Assembly: GCA_046261875.1 (NCBI GenBank)
Contig: JBHENW010000106.1
Coordinates: forward strand, 1-8,480
DNA from: JBHENW01 sp046261875
Lineage (GTDB): Bacteria > Acidobacteriota > Thermoanaerobaculia > UBA5066 > Gp7-AA6
Length of the DNA stretch: 8,480 nucleotides
Reading direction: 5' to 3'
The notes beneath the pieces are model-generated. The model had not been told where the DNA came from. It ran no database searches and saw nothing but the letters and a program-made list of their open reading frames with translations. Below are positions 1 to 6,342 of the stretch, in pieces (positions within the stretch are counted from its first letter, which is position 1; every line of letters begins with the position of its first letter). The translations under genes and the position numbers were made by a program.

Positions 1-1931
1 CCCCCGCCGCTACCGCCGCCCGAGCTTCCTCCTCCGCCTCCGCCTCCGCCCCCGCCCCCTCCACCGGAGCCGCCGCTGCTCGGCGAGGCGACGCCGGACG
101 CGAGCGAAGCGGCCGCCATCGTCCAGGCGCCGCTCGCTCCCGCGCCCCCGAAGGATCCGCCGCCGCCCGTCCAGCCGCCGGAAGGCGACCGGCCGCCGCC
201 CCCGGAGATCCCCCCGCCGCCGGTGAACCCCCGGTGTCCGGCCGTCTCGGCGCCGAACGCGCGGAACCAGCGGTCCACCTGCGGGCCGAGGCCGAAGGCG
301 ACCATGTAGGGGAACCACCGGTCTTCGAGCCGGGGCTCCTTCCGGCGGAGCTCGTTTACGAAGTAACGGCGCGCGGCAGCGAGCTCGCGGCGGAACCGGA
401 TGCGCTCGGCGCCGTCCCGCGTGCGCGCCGCGTTGAGGATGCTTCGCGTCAGCACGATGGCGAGGAGCGTGAGGCCGCCGAGCACGATCGGGCCGGTGCG
501 CCACCGGTCGCTCGCGATGAGCCATCCGGCCGCTACCGCGAGCGGCAGGGTCGCGAGGAAGAGAAAGACCGCGCGGCCGCTCATCGCGGTCACGGAGCGC
601 CGGAAGCCGTAGGCGGCGGTCAGGCCGAAGATGAAGAGCGGCACGGCGGCGGCCGCCGCGAGGATCGCGACGATGCGGTCGGAGGGGGAGCGGAGGCCCC
701 CGATCACGAGGAGCGCCACCGCCGCGACGAAGAGTCCGAAAGGGATCCAGCCCGAGGGCTTCCGGCCGGCCGCGAACGGCCGATAACCGATCGCGCGCGC
801 CAGCTTCTCGACCGGCGCCTTGATCTTCGAGACCGGGTCGAAGCCCTTGCTCCTGTAGTGCGCCCGGATCTTTTCGATGTCCGTCGTATCGCCGTCGATG
901 AAGAGCGCCTTGATGAGGGCCGCTTCGTAACCCTGGAGCCGGGTGCGATCCACGAGGAGCTTCATGTGGAGGATCGGCTGCTCGAAGAAGAGGACCTTCT
1001 TCTTCCGGACCTCGCTAGCGATCTTTCCCTCCTGGGTCATGCGCGCGAGGACCGCCGCGACTTCGGGCGCGGCCGTCCGGTCGTCCCACGCCGCGCCGAT
1101 CACCTCCGCGGGATGCTCCAGGACCGTCTTCGCGAGCCACCCGGGGTCGCGGGAGCGGCGGGAATCGCCCGCTTCGAAGAGCCCGAGGGATTGGGAGCGC
1201 CGGAGGAATGCTGCCCACAGCAGCACGAAGGCGGCGGCGAGGAGAGCAATCAGCGCCGTCCGGGCCGAGCGCGGCGCCCCGAGGCGGACGCCTGCCGGCG
1301 CGCCCTGCTTCGTGTAACGCAGGGGCACGGTCACGACGACCCCTTCCCCCGGCGGCAGCGACGTCCTCTCGATCCGAGCCGGCAGCTCGCCGGTCGGACG
1401 CCACGCGGGGTCGAGCTCGAGGGCGAGGCGGTAGTCCTCGATCACTCCCGGCCGCTCCGGAAAGGCGAAGTCGTGATCCAGGAGGAAGTCGCCCCCTTCG
1501 CGCGGCTGCAGCACGTCGGATAGCTCGTAATCGAGCACGTAGGTCAGGGGCGTCTTGTCGAAAGGCACGTCGGTCGGGAGGCGGCTGCGCCAGCGCAGCG
1601 TCTTCGAATCGGTGAACCCGTAGCGGTCCACCTGGGAGAGATCGCCTTCGACGAGCGGAATCGCTTCGCCGGTCATGGCGTCCACGCGGCTGATTCCGCG
1701 AAAGCGGAGCCGCTGACCTTCTTCGAGACGAAAGCCTCTCTCGCCGCCGTTCCAATCGCCGGTGAAGACCATGGCGTGCGTCTCGGTGACTTGCAGGCGG
1801 CCCTCCGCGTCGAGCCGCGCGCGGACGTCGAGGAACTGCCAGTGGAGCTCGCGCTCCTGCGCGGAGGCCGCCCCCGACGCGAGCAGGACGGCGAGACACA
1901 GCGAGACGAGAAGACCGCGATCGATGCGCAT
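1..1931 (-). CDS. DUF2207-family membrane protein with Gly-rich tail (3' end off window)
   Basis: This frame is open from an ATG at 1931-1929 to the left edge (about 643 codons), so the stop lies outside the window. Residues 1-24 form a signal peptide ending in an Ala-Ser-Ala cleavage site. Residues 25 to about 225 are an extracytoplasmic beta-rich domain with the DUF2207 hallmarks: an early 'LQVTET' strand and a 'GERGFRLEEG' turn. One membrane segment follows at 226-243, then a soluble region, then four more segments near 395-413, 420-440, 454-474 and 480-498. The stretch around 535-559 ('RWFPYMVAFGLG') is typical of the family just before its tail. From 560 on the protein is mostly Gly and Ser, as DUF2207 proteins usually end, so little is probably missing. 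The function of the family is not established; it is often found near LemA genes, but none is visible here. The start codon has no clear Shine-Dalgarno. Family assignment is confident, function is not. Confidence 0.9.
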   Translation of the reverse strand, partial: MRIDRGLLVSLCLAVLLASGAASAQERELHWQFLDVRARLDAEGRLQVTETHAMVFTGDWNGGERGFRLEEGQRLRFRGISRVDAMTGEAIPLVEGDLSQVDRYGFTDSKTLRWRSRLPTDVPFDKTPLTYVLDYELSDVLQPREGGDFLLDHDFAFPERPGVIEDYRLALELDPAWRPTGELPARIERTSLPPGEGVVVTVPLRYTKQGAPAGVRLGAPRSARTALIALLAAAFVLLWAAFLRRSQSLGLFEAGDSRRSRDPGWLAKTVLEHPAEVIGAAWDDRTAAPEVAAVLARMTQEGKIASEVRKKKVLFFEQPILHMKLLVDRTRLQGYEAALIKALFIDGDTTDIEKIRAHYRSKGFDPVSKIKAPVEKLARAIGYRPFAAGRKPSGWIPFGLFVAAVALLVIGGLRSPSDRIVAILAAAAAVPLFIFGLTAAYGFRRSVTAMSGRAVFLFLATLPLAVAAGWLIASDRWRTGPIVLGGLTLLAIVLTRSILNAARTRDGAERIRFRRELAAARRYFVNELRRKEPRLEDRWFPYMVAFGLGPQVDRWFRAFGAETAGHRGFTGGGGISGGGGRSPSGGWTGGGGSFGGAGASGAWTMAAASLASGVASPSSGGSGGGGGGGGGGGGGSSGGGSGG

Positions 1932-1938
1932 CTGGAAA

Positions 1939-1944
1939 ATTATG
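1939..1944 (-). promoter_or_regulatory. possible -10 element for the DUF2207 gene (leaderless?)
   Basis: On the minus strand this reads CATAAT, five of six matches to the bacterial -10 consensus, in an AT-rich island within very GC-rich DNA. It lies 7 bp upstream of the ATG at 1931, and no ribosome binding site is seen in between. If real, transcription would begin at or next to the start codon. No good -35 hexamer is visible at 16-18 bp, so the call is tentative. Confidence 0.25.
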
Positions 1945-1957
1945 CAAGAATGCACGA

Positions 1958-2599
1958 TTGACCCCTAAAGAACTCTCCTTCCTGAGGCGCCTCATCCCGC
2001 CCTGGCGCATCCAGAAGTTCCTCGATGAGCTGGACTACGACGTGGCGGGAGCGGGCTGCCGGTCGCCGCGCCGCGTATTGAGGGAGCGAACCGTTCAGTG
2101 CATGGACGGCGCTCTCTTCGCCGCCGCGGCTCTGCGGGCGCAGGGGGAGCGGCCGCTGCTGCTGGACCTCGAGGCCGAGCAGGACGACGACCACGTTGTC
2201 GCCCTCTACCGCCGGGGAGGACGCTGGGGAGGGATCGCGAGGTCCAACTACTCCGGGCTCCGGTTCCGGGAGCCGCTCTACCGCACGGTGCGGGACCTCG
2301 CCCTCTCCTACTTCGAGTCCTACTTCAACCTGCGGCGCCAGAAGACTTTGAGGCGGTTCTCGCGCCCTTTCGACCTCTCACGGTTCGACTCGCGGGGATG
2401 GATGACCGCCGAGGAGGACCTCTGGTACATCCCGAACTTCCTCGCCGAGGAGGTCCGGCACTATCCCCTCCTGTCGCCGCGCGAGATCCGCGGGCTCGCA
2501 CCGGTCGACCGGCGCCTGTTCGCCGCCGGCCTCGTCGGCCGGGTGAACGGGGCGTCGCCGGCGAATCTCAGGGGGCGAGGTCGGGCTGGTAGTTCGTGA
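1958..2599 (+). CDS. uncharacterised protein with transglutaminase-like Cys-His-Asn pattern
   Basis: This 213-aa protein has no signal peptide or membrane segment and is probably cytosolic. The start is a TTG at 1958; the two nearby ATGs (1942, 1950) are in other frames and stop at once, and the next in-frame ATG is codon 49, after a likely catalytic residue. A weak AAGAA lies 7 bp upstream. The core resembles a papain/transglutaminase fold: Cys48 opens a helix in 'QCMDGALFAAAAL', His79 sits in 'DDDHVVALY', and Asn97 in 'IARSNYSGL' follows the next strand. This gives the Cys-His-Asn/Asp order of that superfamily. A conserved-looking block rich in Tyr and Phe ('LALSYFESYFN') follows near 114-124. 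The enzymatic role is inferred from motif order only and no substrate can be named. The gene is divergent from the DUF2207 gene across 26 bp, and its last 32 bp overlap the end of the convergent M55 gene. Confidence 0.72.
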   Translation: MTPKELSFLRRLIPPWRIQKFLDELDYDVAGAGCRSPRRVLRERTVQCMDGALFAAAALRAQGERPLLLDLEAEQDDDHVVALYRRGGRWGGIARSNYSGLRFREPLYRTVRDLALSYFESYFNLRRQKTLRRFSRPFDLSRFDSRGWMTAEEDLWYIPNFLAEEVRHYPLLSPREIRGLAPVDRRLFAAGLVGRVNGASPANLRGRGRAGSS

Positions 2600-3470
2600 C
2601 GAAGCTCAGGAACCGAGTGACCTCGGGCATGTCGCGCCCGCGGAAACGGATGGTGTGGGAGTCGGTCCGCTCGACTCCCGGCAGGTACGCCAGGACCTCG
2701 GAGGGCCGGTAATTCTTGAATCGGACCTCGAGCGTTACGGGAGTGGCGAGGCGGTACGGTTTCCCCGCGGCGCGGCGCGAGACGCCCGCTTCGACGCGGG
2801 CCCGGATCTTGGCCGCGGCGGCCTTCGGAGTGAGCGTGCGCGCGGAGTGGAAACCGTAAGCCCACTTCACGACCGCGCCTTCGATGGCCGGCACGACCTT
2901 CTTCACCTCGGCCACCACGGCGTCATCCCCGGAGATCGCGACGACCGGCACGCCGAAATGCCCCGCGATCGCGGCGTTGAAAGCCCCTTCGGAGACGGGC
3001 GTCCCGTTCAACCGGACGTCCGCGAGGAGGGCCGAGGAGAAGGTGTGCGCCCGGACGCCGGCCATGTTCGCCGTGCTCGTGTGGTACCCGATGAAGACCG
3101 CAGCATCGAAAGTCTCGTCGATCCCCTGCATCATGGAGAGGGGCCGCGGCCAGGAGCGGACGAGCTGCACGTCGGCCGGCAGCTGATCGATCAGGAGGTT
3201 CTGGCCGTTTCCGTGGGAGTCGGCGACGAGGATCTCGGTCGCCCCCGCCGCCCGCGCGCCCTCGATCGCCGCGAGGACCTCGCCGGTCATGATCTCGCGG
3301 AACTTGCCGTACTCGAAGCCCGTCGGTCCGAGCTGCTGGTCCGTCACGGCCCCGGCCAGGCCTTCCATGTCGGCCGAGATGAACACCTTGAGCTTCGCCT
3401 GTTCCTGTCCCGGCCCCGCGGCGGATGCGAGACAGAAGGCGAGCGCGAGGAGCAGGGATCGGATGGACAC
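2568..3470 (-). CDS. exported M55 family D-aminopeptidase (DppA-like)
   Basis: This 300-aa protein starts at GTG (3470-3468), 9 bp after a GGAGG ribosome binding site at 3484-3480. An N-terminal signal peptide of about 20 residues ('LLLALAFCLASAAG') predicts export to the periplasm; Cys13 is not in a proper lipobox. The mature part matches the zinc-dependent M55 peptidases typified by Bacillus subtilis DppA. Asp34 and Glu36 ('ISADMEG'), His86 ('ADSHGNG'), His130 ('IGYHTS') and Glu161 ('VSEGAFN') match the metal ligands, and His142 ('RAHTFSS') matches the catalytic His. The spacing is nearly identical to DppA (offsets +26 to +28). The family removes N-terminal D-amino acids such as D-Ala from short peptides. 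B. subtilis DppA is cytoplasmic, so a secreted form may act on cell-wall or environmental peptides. The gene is divergent from a PLP lyase across 36 bp. The family call is firm; the substrate is inferred. Confidence 0.93.
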   Translation of the reverse strand: MSIRSLLLALAFCLASAAGPGQEQAKLKVFISADMEGLAGAVTDQQLGPTGFEYGKFREIMTGEVLAAIEGARAAGATEILVADSHGNGQNLLIDQLPADVQLVRSWPRPLSMMQGIDETFDAAVFIGYHTSTANMAGVRAHTFSSALLADVRLNGTPVSEGAFNAAIAGHFGVPVVAISGDDAVVAEVKKVVPAIEGAVVKWAYGFHSARTLTPKAAAAKIRARVEAGVSRRAAGKPYRLATPVTLEVRFKNYRPSEVLAYLPGVERTDSHTIRFRGRDMPEVTRFLSFVTNYQPDLAP

Positions 3471-3479
3471 GACGCTTTC

Positions 3480-3484
3480 CCTCC
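3480..3484 (-). promoter_or_regulatory. ribosome binding site fixing the GTG start of the M55 gene
   Basis: The minus strand reads GGAGG here, 9 bp upstream of the GTG at 3470. The same frame stays open far upstream, to about 4811, so this site and the signal peptide right after the GTG are what decide the start. Confidence 0.7.
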
Positions 3485-3506
3485 GGTTTTGACAGGATCC
3501 TAACCC

Positions 3507-4406
3507 GTGGAGCTCCCGACCGCCCTCGAGAGCGCGCCGCTCCTGCCGGGCAGGGAGGTCTTCGTCAAGCGCGAGGACGTCCACGAGCTCGGCGCGTTCA
3601 AGTGGCGGGGAGCCCTGCCGGTCGTCGCGCAATACCGGGAGAGCGGGGCCGCCGGCGTCGTGACCGCCTCCACCGGCAACCACGGCGCGGCCACCGCCTG
3701 GGCCTGCCGCCGCCTCGGTCTGCGCGCGATCGTGTTCGCGCCGGTTGATTCCAGCCGCTCCAAGCTCGCGAAAATCGAAGCGCTGGGGGCCGAGCTGCGC
3801 GTCTCCGGGAGGGACTTCGACGAAGCGAAGGAGGAGGGGAGGGAGGAAGCTCGGGAGCTGCTCCTCCCGTTTTTCGAAGACGGCGCCGAGCCGGCCCAGT
3901 ACGAAGGCTATGGCGCCATCGCGGAGGAGATCTTCGCCCAGTCTCCACGGGCTCCCGCGGCGATCTTCGTGCCGGTGGGCAACGGCGCGCTCATCGCCGG
4001 GATCGGCCGCGTCGTGAAACGCCGTTCCCCGCAGACGCTGGTCATCGGCGCCGCGGCGCGGGAAGCCCCCGTGATGGCGCTCTCCTTCGACTTCGGCGAA
4101 CCGGTGCACTGCGCGCGCATGGCCACGTTCGCCGACGGTCTCGCCGTCCGGGTGGCGATCCCCCGCGCGGTCGAGGCGATGCGCGGCGCGGTGGACCGGA
4201 TGGAGCTCGTCTCGGAGCGCGAGATCGCACAGGCCATCGGCGCCTTCGCGGCGGCCGGGATCCGCGTCGAGGGGGCCGCCGCGGCGGCGCTCGCGGCCCT
4301 CCGGCGGCACGGCGAGGTGGCCGGCCCCGCGGTCCTCGTCGTCACCGGGCGGAACATTGACGAGGACCTCTACCAGCGCGCGGTGCTCGACCCCGATTCG
4401 TTCTGA
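3507..4406 (+). CDS. fold-type II PLP-dependent enzyme, serine/threonine dehydratase-like
   Basis: This is a 299-aa cytosolic protein. The start is GTG at 3507: an in-frame TAA at 3501-3503 rules out anything longer, and AGGA at 3494-3497 can serve as ribosome binding site. The PLP lysine is Lys32 in 'GAFKWRGA', following 'VKREDVHELG'. The substrate loop is 'ASTGNHG' (residues 54-60). The phosphate-binding loop is 'PVGNGAL' (156-162), a variant of the usual glycine-rich loop, and the pyridine-nitrogen region is 'VTGRNIDED' near the C-terminus, with Thr where Ser or Cys is common. There is no C-terminal ACT domain, so it resembles catabolic TdcB/EutB-like enzymes rather than feedback-controlled IlvA. 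It is slightly shorter than typical members (about 320 aa). The probable reaction is alpha,beta-elimination of Ser or Thr to a 2-oxo acid plus ammonia, but other elimination substrates are possible. Lying next to the M55 peptidase, it could consume released amino acids; that link is inference. Confidence 0.85.
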   Translation: MELPTALESAPLLPGREVFVKREDVHELGAFKWRGALPVVAQYRESGAAGVVTASTGNHGAATAWACRRLGLRAIVFAPVDSSRSKLAKIEALGAELRVSGRDFDEAKEEGREEARELLLPFFEDGAEPAQYEGYGAIAEEIFAQSPRAPAAIFVPVGNGALIAGIGRVVKRRSPQTLVIGAAAREAPVMALSFDFGEPVHCARMATFADGLAVRVAIPRAVEAMRGAVDRMELVSEREIAQAIGAFAAAGIRVEGAAAAALAALRRHGEVAGPAVLVVTGRNIDEDLYQRAVLDPDSF

Positions 4407-4418
4407 CGGCGCCGCCCC

Positions 4419-4445
4419 GCGCGCCCTTCGTCCTTTCGGGCGCGC
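4419..4445 (+). terminator. GC-rich hairpin after the PLP-enzyme gene
   Basis: A perfect 8-bp all-G/C stem (arms 4419-4426 and 4438-4445) closes an 11-nt loop, beginning 12 bp after the stop codon at 4404-4406. The position fits a transcription terminator or RNA-stabilising stem. No T tract follows, so a classical intrinsic terminator is not proven. Confidence 0.4.
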
Positions 4446-4460
4446 CGGCACACGACCCTC

Positions 4461-4913
4461 ATGGCCCTCGGCTTCCTGGGGTTCGTCGTCTTCGCCGTCG
4501 CGGAGCTGCTCCGCACCTCCCTCGTGATCTTCGCGCTCAACCGGCGATGAAGAGAGGAGTACGTCACGACCACCGATGGAACGCGGAGGGACGCGTTGCG
4601 CGCCGCGATCGAAGCGTTGCCCGGGTTCGGTTCGGCGCTCTTCTTCGTCTTCGCCATCGCCTTCCAGCTCGCGCTTCTCTGTTACGGCCTGGCGCTCGCG
4701 CGGGGAGAGGGAATGGACCGCCTGCTCGGCGGAATCTTCCTGCTCTGGGTCGTTCTCAGCCTGCCCGGGATGTTCGACACGATCGCGGGGAGCCCCGGCC
4801 TCTCCCGGCACTTCGAGTGGGTCGGGCCCTACTTCCAGCCGCTCGCGCGGGCGCTCGCCGGCGTCTGGCTGTGGCGCGAGGCGGAAAAGGCGCCCGTCAG
4901 CGCGACGGGATGA
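4461..4913 (+). pseudogene. degraded integral-membrane protein gene with in-frame TGA
   Basis: One reading frame holds two pieces that look like a single protein. The first piece starts at ATG 4461 and gives 29 residues: a hydrophobic helix ('FLGFVVFAVAELL') and then 'VIFALNRR', ending at TGA 4548-4550. The same frame then resumes with 'REEYVTTTDG' and runs to the stop at 4911-4913. It has two clear membrane segments ('ALFFVFAIAFQLALLCYGLAL' begins near 4635; 'LLGGIFLLWVVLSLPGMF' near 4717) and an amphipathic or membrane C-terminal region. Together the pieces form a helix-loop-helix layout known from uncharacterised multi-spanning proteins, with no N-terminal half. I therefore read it as a remnant that lost its 5' end and gained a nonsense codon. 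Alternatively, the second part could be translated alone from TTG 4596 (105 aa). TGA is used as an ordinary stop by neighbouring genes, so reassignment is unlikely. The last 17 bp overlap the convergent M24 gene. Confidence 0.5.
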
Positions 4914-6213
4914 GCACGAGCTCTTCCTGAGGCGGGATCAGGTACTCGGCCCCCTTCTCCGTCACCACGGCCATCTCTTCGACCGAGATCGTCTTCGTCG
5001 CCCCGGCCTGCGCACCGCCGACCTTCCAGCTGTAGAACCCGTCGAAGGCGAAGGTCTGGCCGGGCCGGAGGGTTCGCACGGCCGCGCCCGCGGGCGGGCG
5101 ATCACGTTGGGCTCCGGAGAGCGAAGGGCCGACGTCGTGCGCCCAGTAGCCCACCGGGTGCCCCGTCCCCCACATGACCCATTCCGAGCCGACGGACTTC
5201 ATCCAGTCGCGCTGGGCTTTGTCCACGTCGTAGCCGCGGGCTCCCGGCTTCATCGCCGCGAGCGCCACGCGGCTCCCGCGGCGCGCGTTCTCCCACTTCT
5301 TCCTGGCGTCCGGCGGCGGCGCTTTCTCGCCGGGAGCGAGCACGTAGGCGAACCGCTGGACGTCCGTGCACCAGGTCCCCCAGACCTTGATGCCGAAATC
5401 CATCTGGATGAAGTCTCCCGGCACGATGACCCGGTCCGTCGCGTGGGAGTGTCCGCGGTCCACGCCGGAGTTCACGTTCGGGTTCTGGTCGGGGGCCCAG
5501 GCGTCTTCCACGCCGAGCTCCCGCATCCGCTTCTTGAGGAAGCGCGCGACGTCAGAGTCGCGCGTGCGGCCGGGGACGACGGTCCGGTACGCCTCCAGCT
5601 CGAGCTTCTCCGTCAGCGCCGCGGCCTTCCGCAGGATCTCGACCTCTTCCGGCAGCTTCACCGACAGCCATTCGACGACGAGCTCTTCGGAAGGGACCAG
5701 CCGGCCGGAGACCTCCGGGCCCAGCGCCTTCTCGAGGGCGCCGCGTTGCGTCGCGGAGAGGCCGTCGGCGACCGTCATGCCCGAAGAGTTGATCGCGATC
5801 TTCAGCGGCTGTGCCTCGCGCAGGCGCCGCGCAACGGCTTCCCAGAGGTTCTGGCCCCGCTCGAGGACCTCCACCGCATCGTGCAGACCCATGTCCTTGA
5901 GCGCCGTGGCCTCGCCCGCCGGCGAGAGGGCAATCGCCGAAAACTTGCCCGCCTTGAGGAAGAAGAGAAACGCCGCTGGCGCGCCCGCGTTCTCACCGCC
6001 GACGTGCGCGGCGAGCGGATCGTTGTCGTTCTCGCGGCAGATGACGACCCACGCGTCCACCCCGGCGCGCTCCATCGCCCCGGGGAGGAGCTTCTCGATC
6101 CGCGCTTTGCGGATGGCCGGCCAGGGGCTCGGACCTTCCGGAAACTCGGCGGGGAGGGGAAGGGGAAGCGCCAGCGCGGCGACCACCAGGAAGAACGGAA
6201 AAATGCGTCTCAT
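4897..6213 (-). CDS. exported M24 family metallopeptidase (aminopeptidase P-like)
   Basis: This 438-aa protein starts at ATG 6213-6211, with GAGG (6222-6219) 5 bp upstream. Residues 1-22 form a signal peptide, so it is probably periplasmic or secreted. Residues 30 to about 180 look like the creatinase-type N-terminal domain, and 190 to about 425 are the pita-bread catalytic domain. Expected metal ligands are Asp272 ('QMDFG'), Asp284 ('CTDVQR'), His352 ('GTGHPVG') and Glu412 ('VEEMAVVTEKG'). His359 ('WAHDVG') matches the second active-site His. The fourth ligand, normally Glu in a 'xEPG' motif, is Asp391 in 'FAFDGFYSW'. The family cleaves N-terminal residues, often before proline, but this subgroup's substrate is unknown. 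Its leader is separated by 129 bp from the divergent small membrane-protein gene, enough room for two promoters, though no convincing promoter hexamers stand out. Family call firm; prolidase versus aminopeptidase P not resolvable here. Confidence 0.92.
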   Translation of the reverse strand: MRRIFPFFLVVAALALPLPLPAEFPEGPSPWPAIRKARIEKLLPGAMERAGVDAWVVICRENDNDPLAAHVGGENAGAPAAFLFFLKAGKFSAIALSPAGEATALKDMGLHDAVEVLERGQNLWEAVARRLREAQPLKIAINSSGMTVADGLSATQRGALEKALGPEVSGRLVPSEELVVEWLSVKLPEEVEILRKAAALTEKLELEAYRTVVPGRTRDSDVARFLKKRMRELGVEDAWAPDQNPNVNSGVDRGHSHATDRVIVPGDFIQMDFGIKVWGTWCTDVQRFAYVLAPGEKAPPPDARKKWENARRGSRVALAAMKPGARGYDVDKAQRDWMKSVGSEWVMWGTGHPVGYWAHDVGPSLSGAQRDRPPAGAAVRTLRPGQTFAFDGFYSWKVGGAQAGATKTISVEEMAVVTEKGAEYLIPPQEELVLIPSR

Positions 6214-6330
6214 CGGCACCTCGCTCGACGGGGGAGATCGTCCGGATGATAAGGGAGCTCTCCGCCGGGCATATGCTTGTCCGCAAAGCGTCTCTCCGAC
6301 AACGAAAGTCTGCTCGTCGCCGTTGGCGAA

Positions 6331-6337
6331 AGGAGGT
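6331..6337 (+). promoter_or_regulatory. strong ribosome binding site deciding the start at 6343
   Basis: AGGAGGT, fully complementary to the 16S anti-Shine-Dalgarno core, lies 5 bp before ATG 6343. It favours this start over the in-frame TTG at 6277, which would add 22 polar residues and bury this site inside the coding sequence. Confidence 0.85.
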
Positions 6338-6342
6338 CCTCC

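Noticed and set aside
234..1523. Long plus-strand open frame of 429 codons
   Set aside because: It is antisense to the DUF2207 gene and has low-complexity Arg/Glu/Ala/Gly composition with no domain; long open frames on the wrong strand are expected in DNA this GC-rich.
1015..2010. Minus-strand frame of 331 codons
   Set aside because: It lies out of frame over the DUF2207 gene and is Arg/Pro/Ala-rich without any motif, whereas the other minus frame gives a complete signal peptide and recognisable DUF2207 domains.
3489..3494. Perfect TTGACA on the plus strand, a possible -35 box
   Set aside because: A matching -10 would fall at about 3512, inside the PLP gene after its GTG start, and no TATAAT-like sequence is there.
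4548..4550. Selenocysteine or reassigned TGA in the broken membrane gene
   Set aside because: Neighbouring genes end at TGA, so it is a normal stop, and I see no redox motif or clear SECIS-like stem just downstream.
3471..4811. N-terminal extension of the M55 gene over the PLP gene
   Set aside because: The frame is open, but it is antisense to a real PLP enzyme and charged throughout; the ribosome binding site and signal peptide at 3484-3400 set the true start.
4576..6249. Plus-strand open frame of 557 codons
   Set aside because: It is antisense to the M24 peptidase, whose frame has a signal peptide and metal-binding motifs; the plus-strand translation is charged low-complexity sequence.
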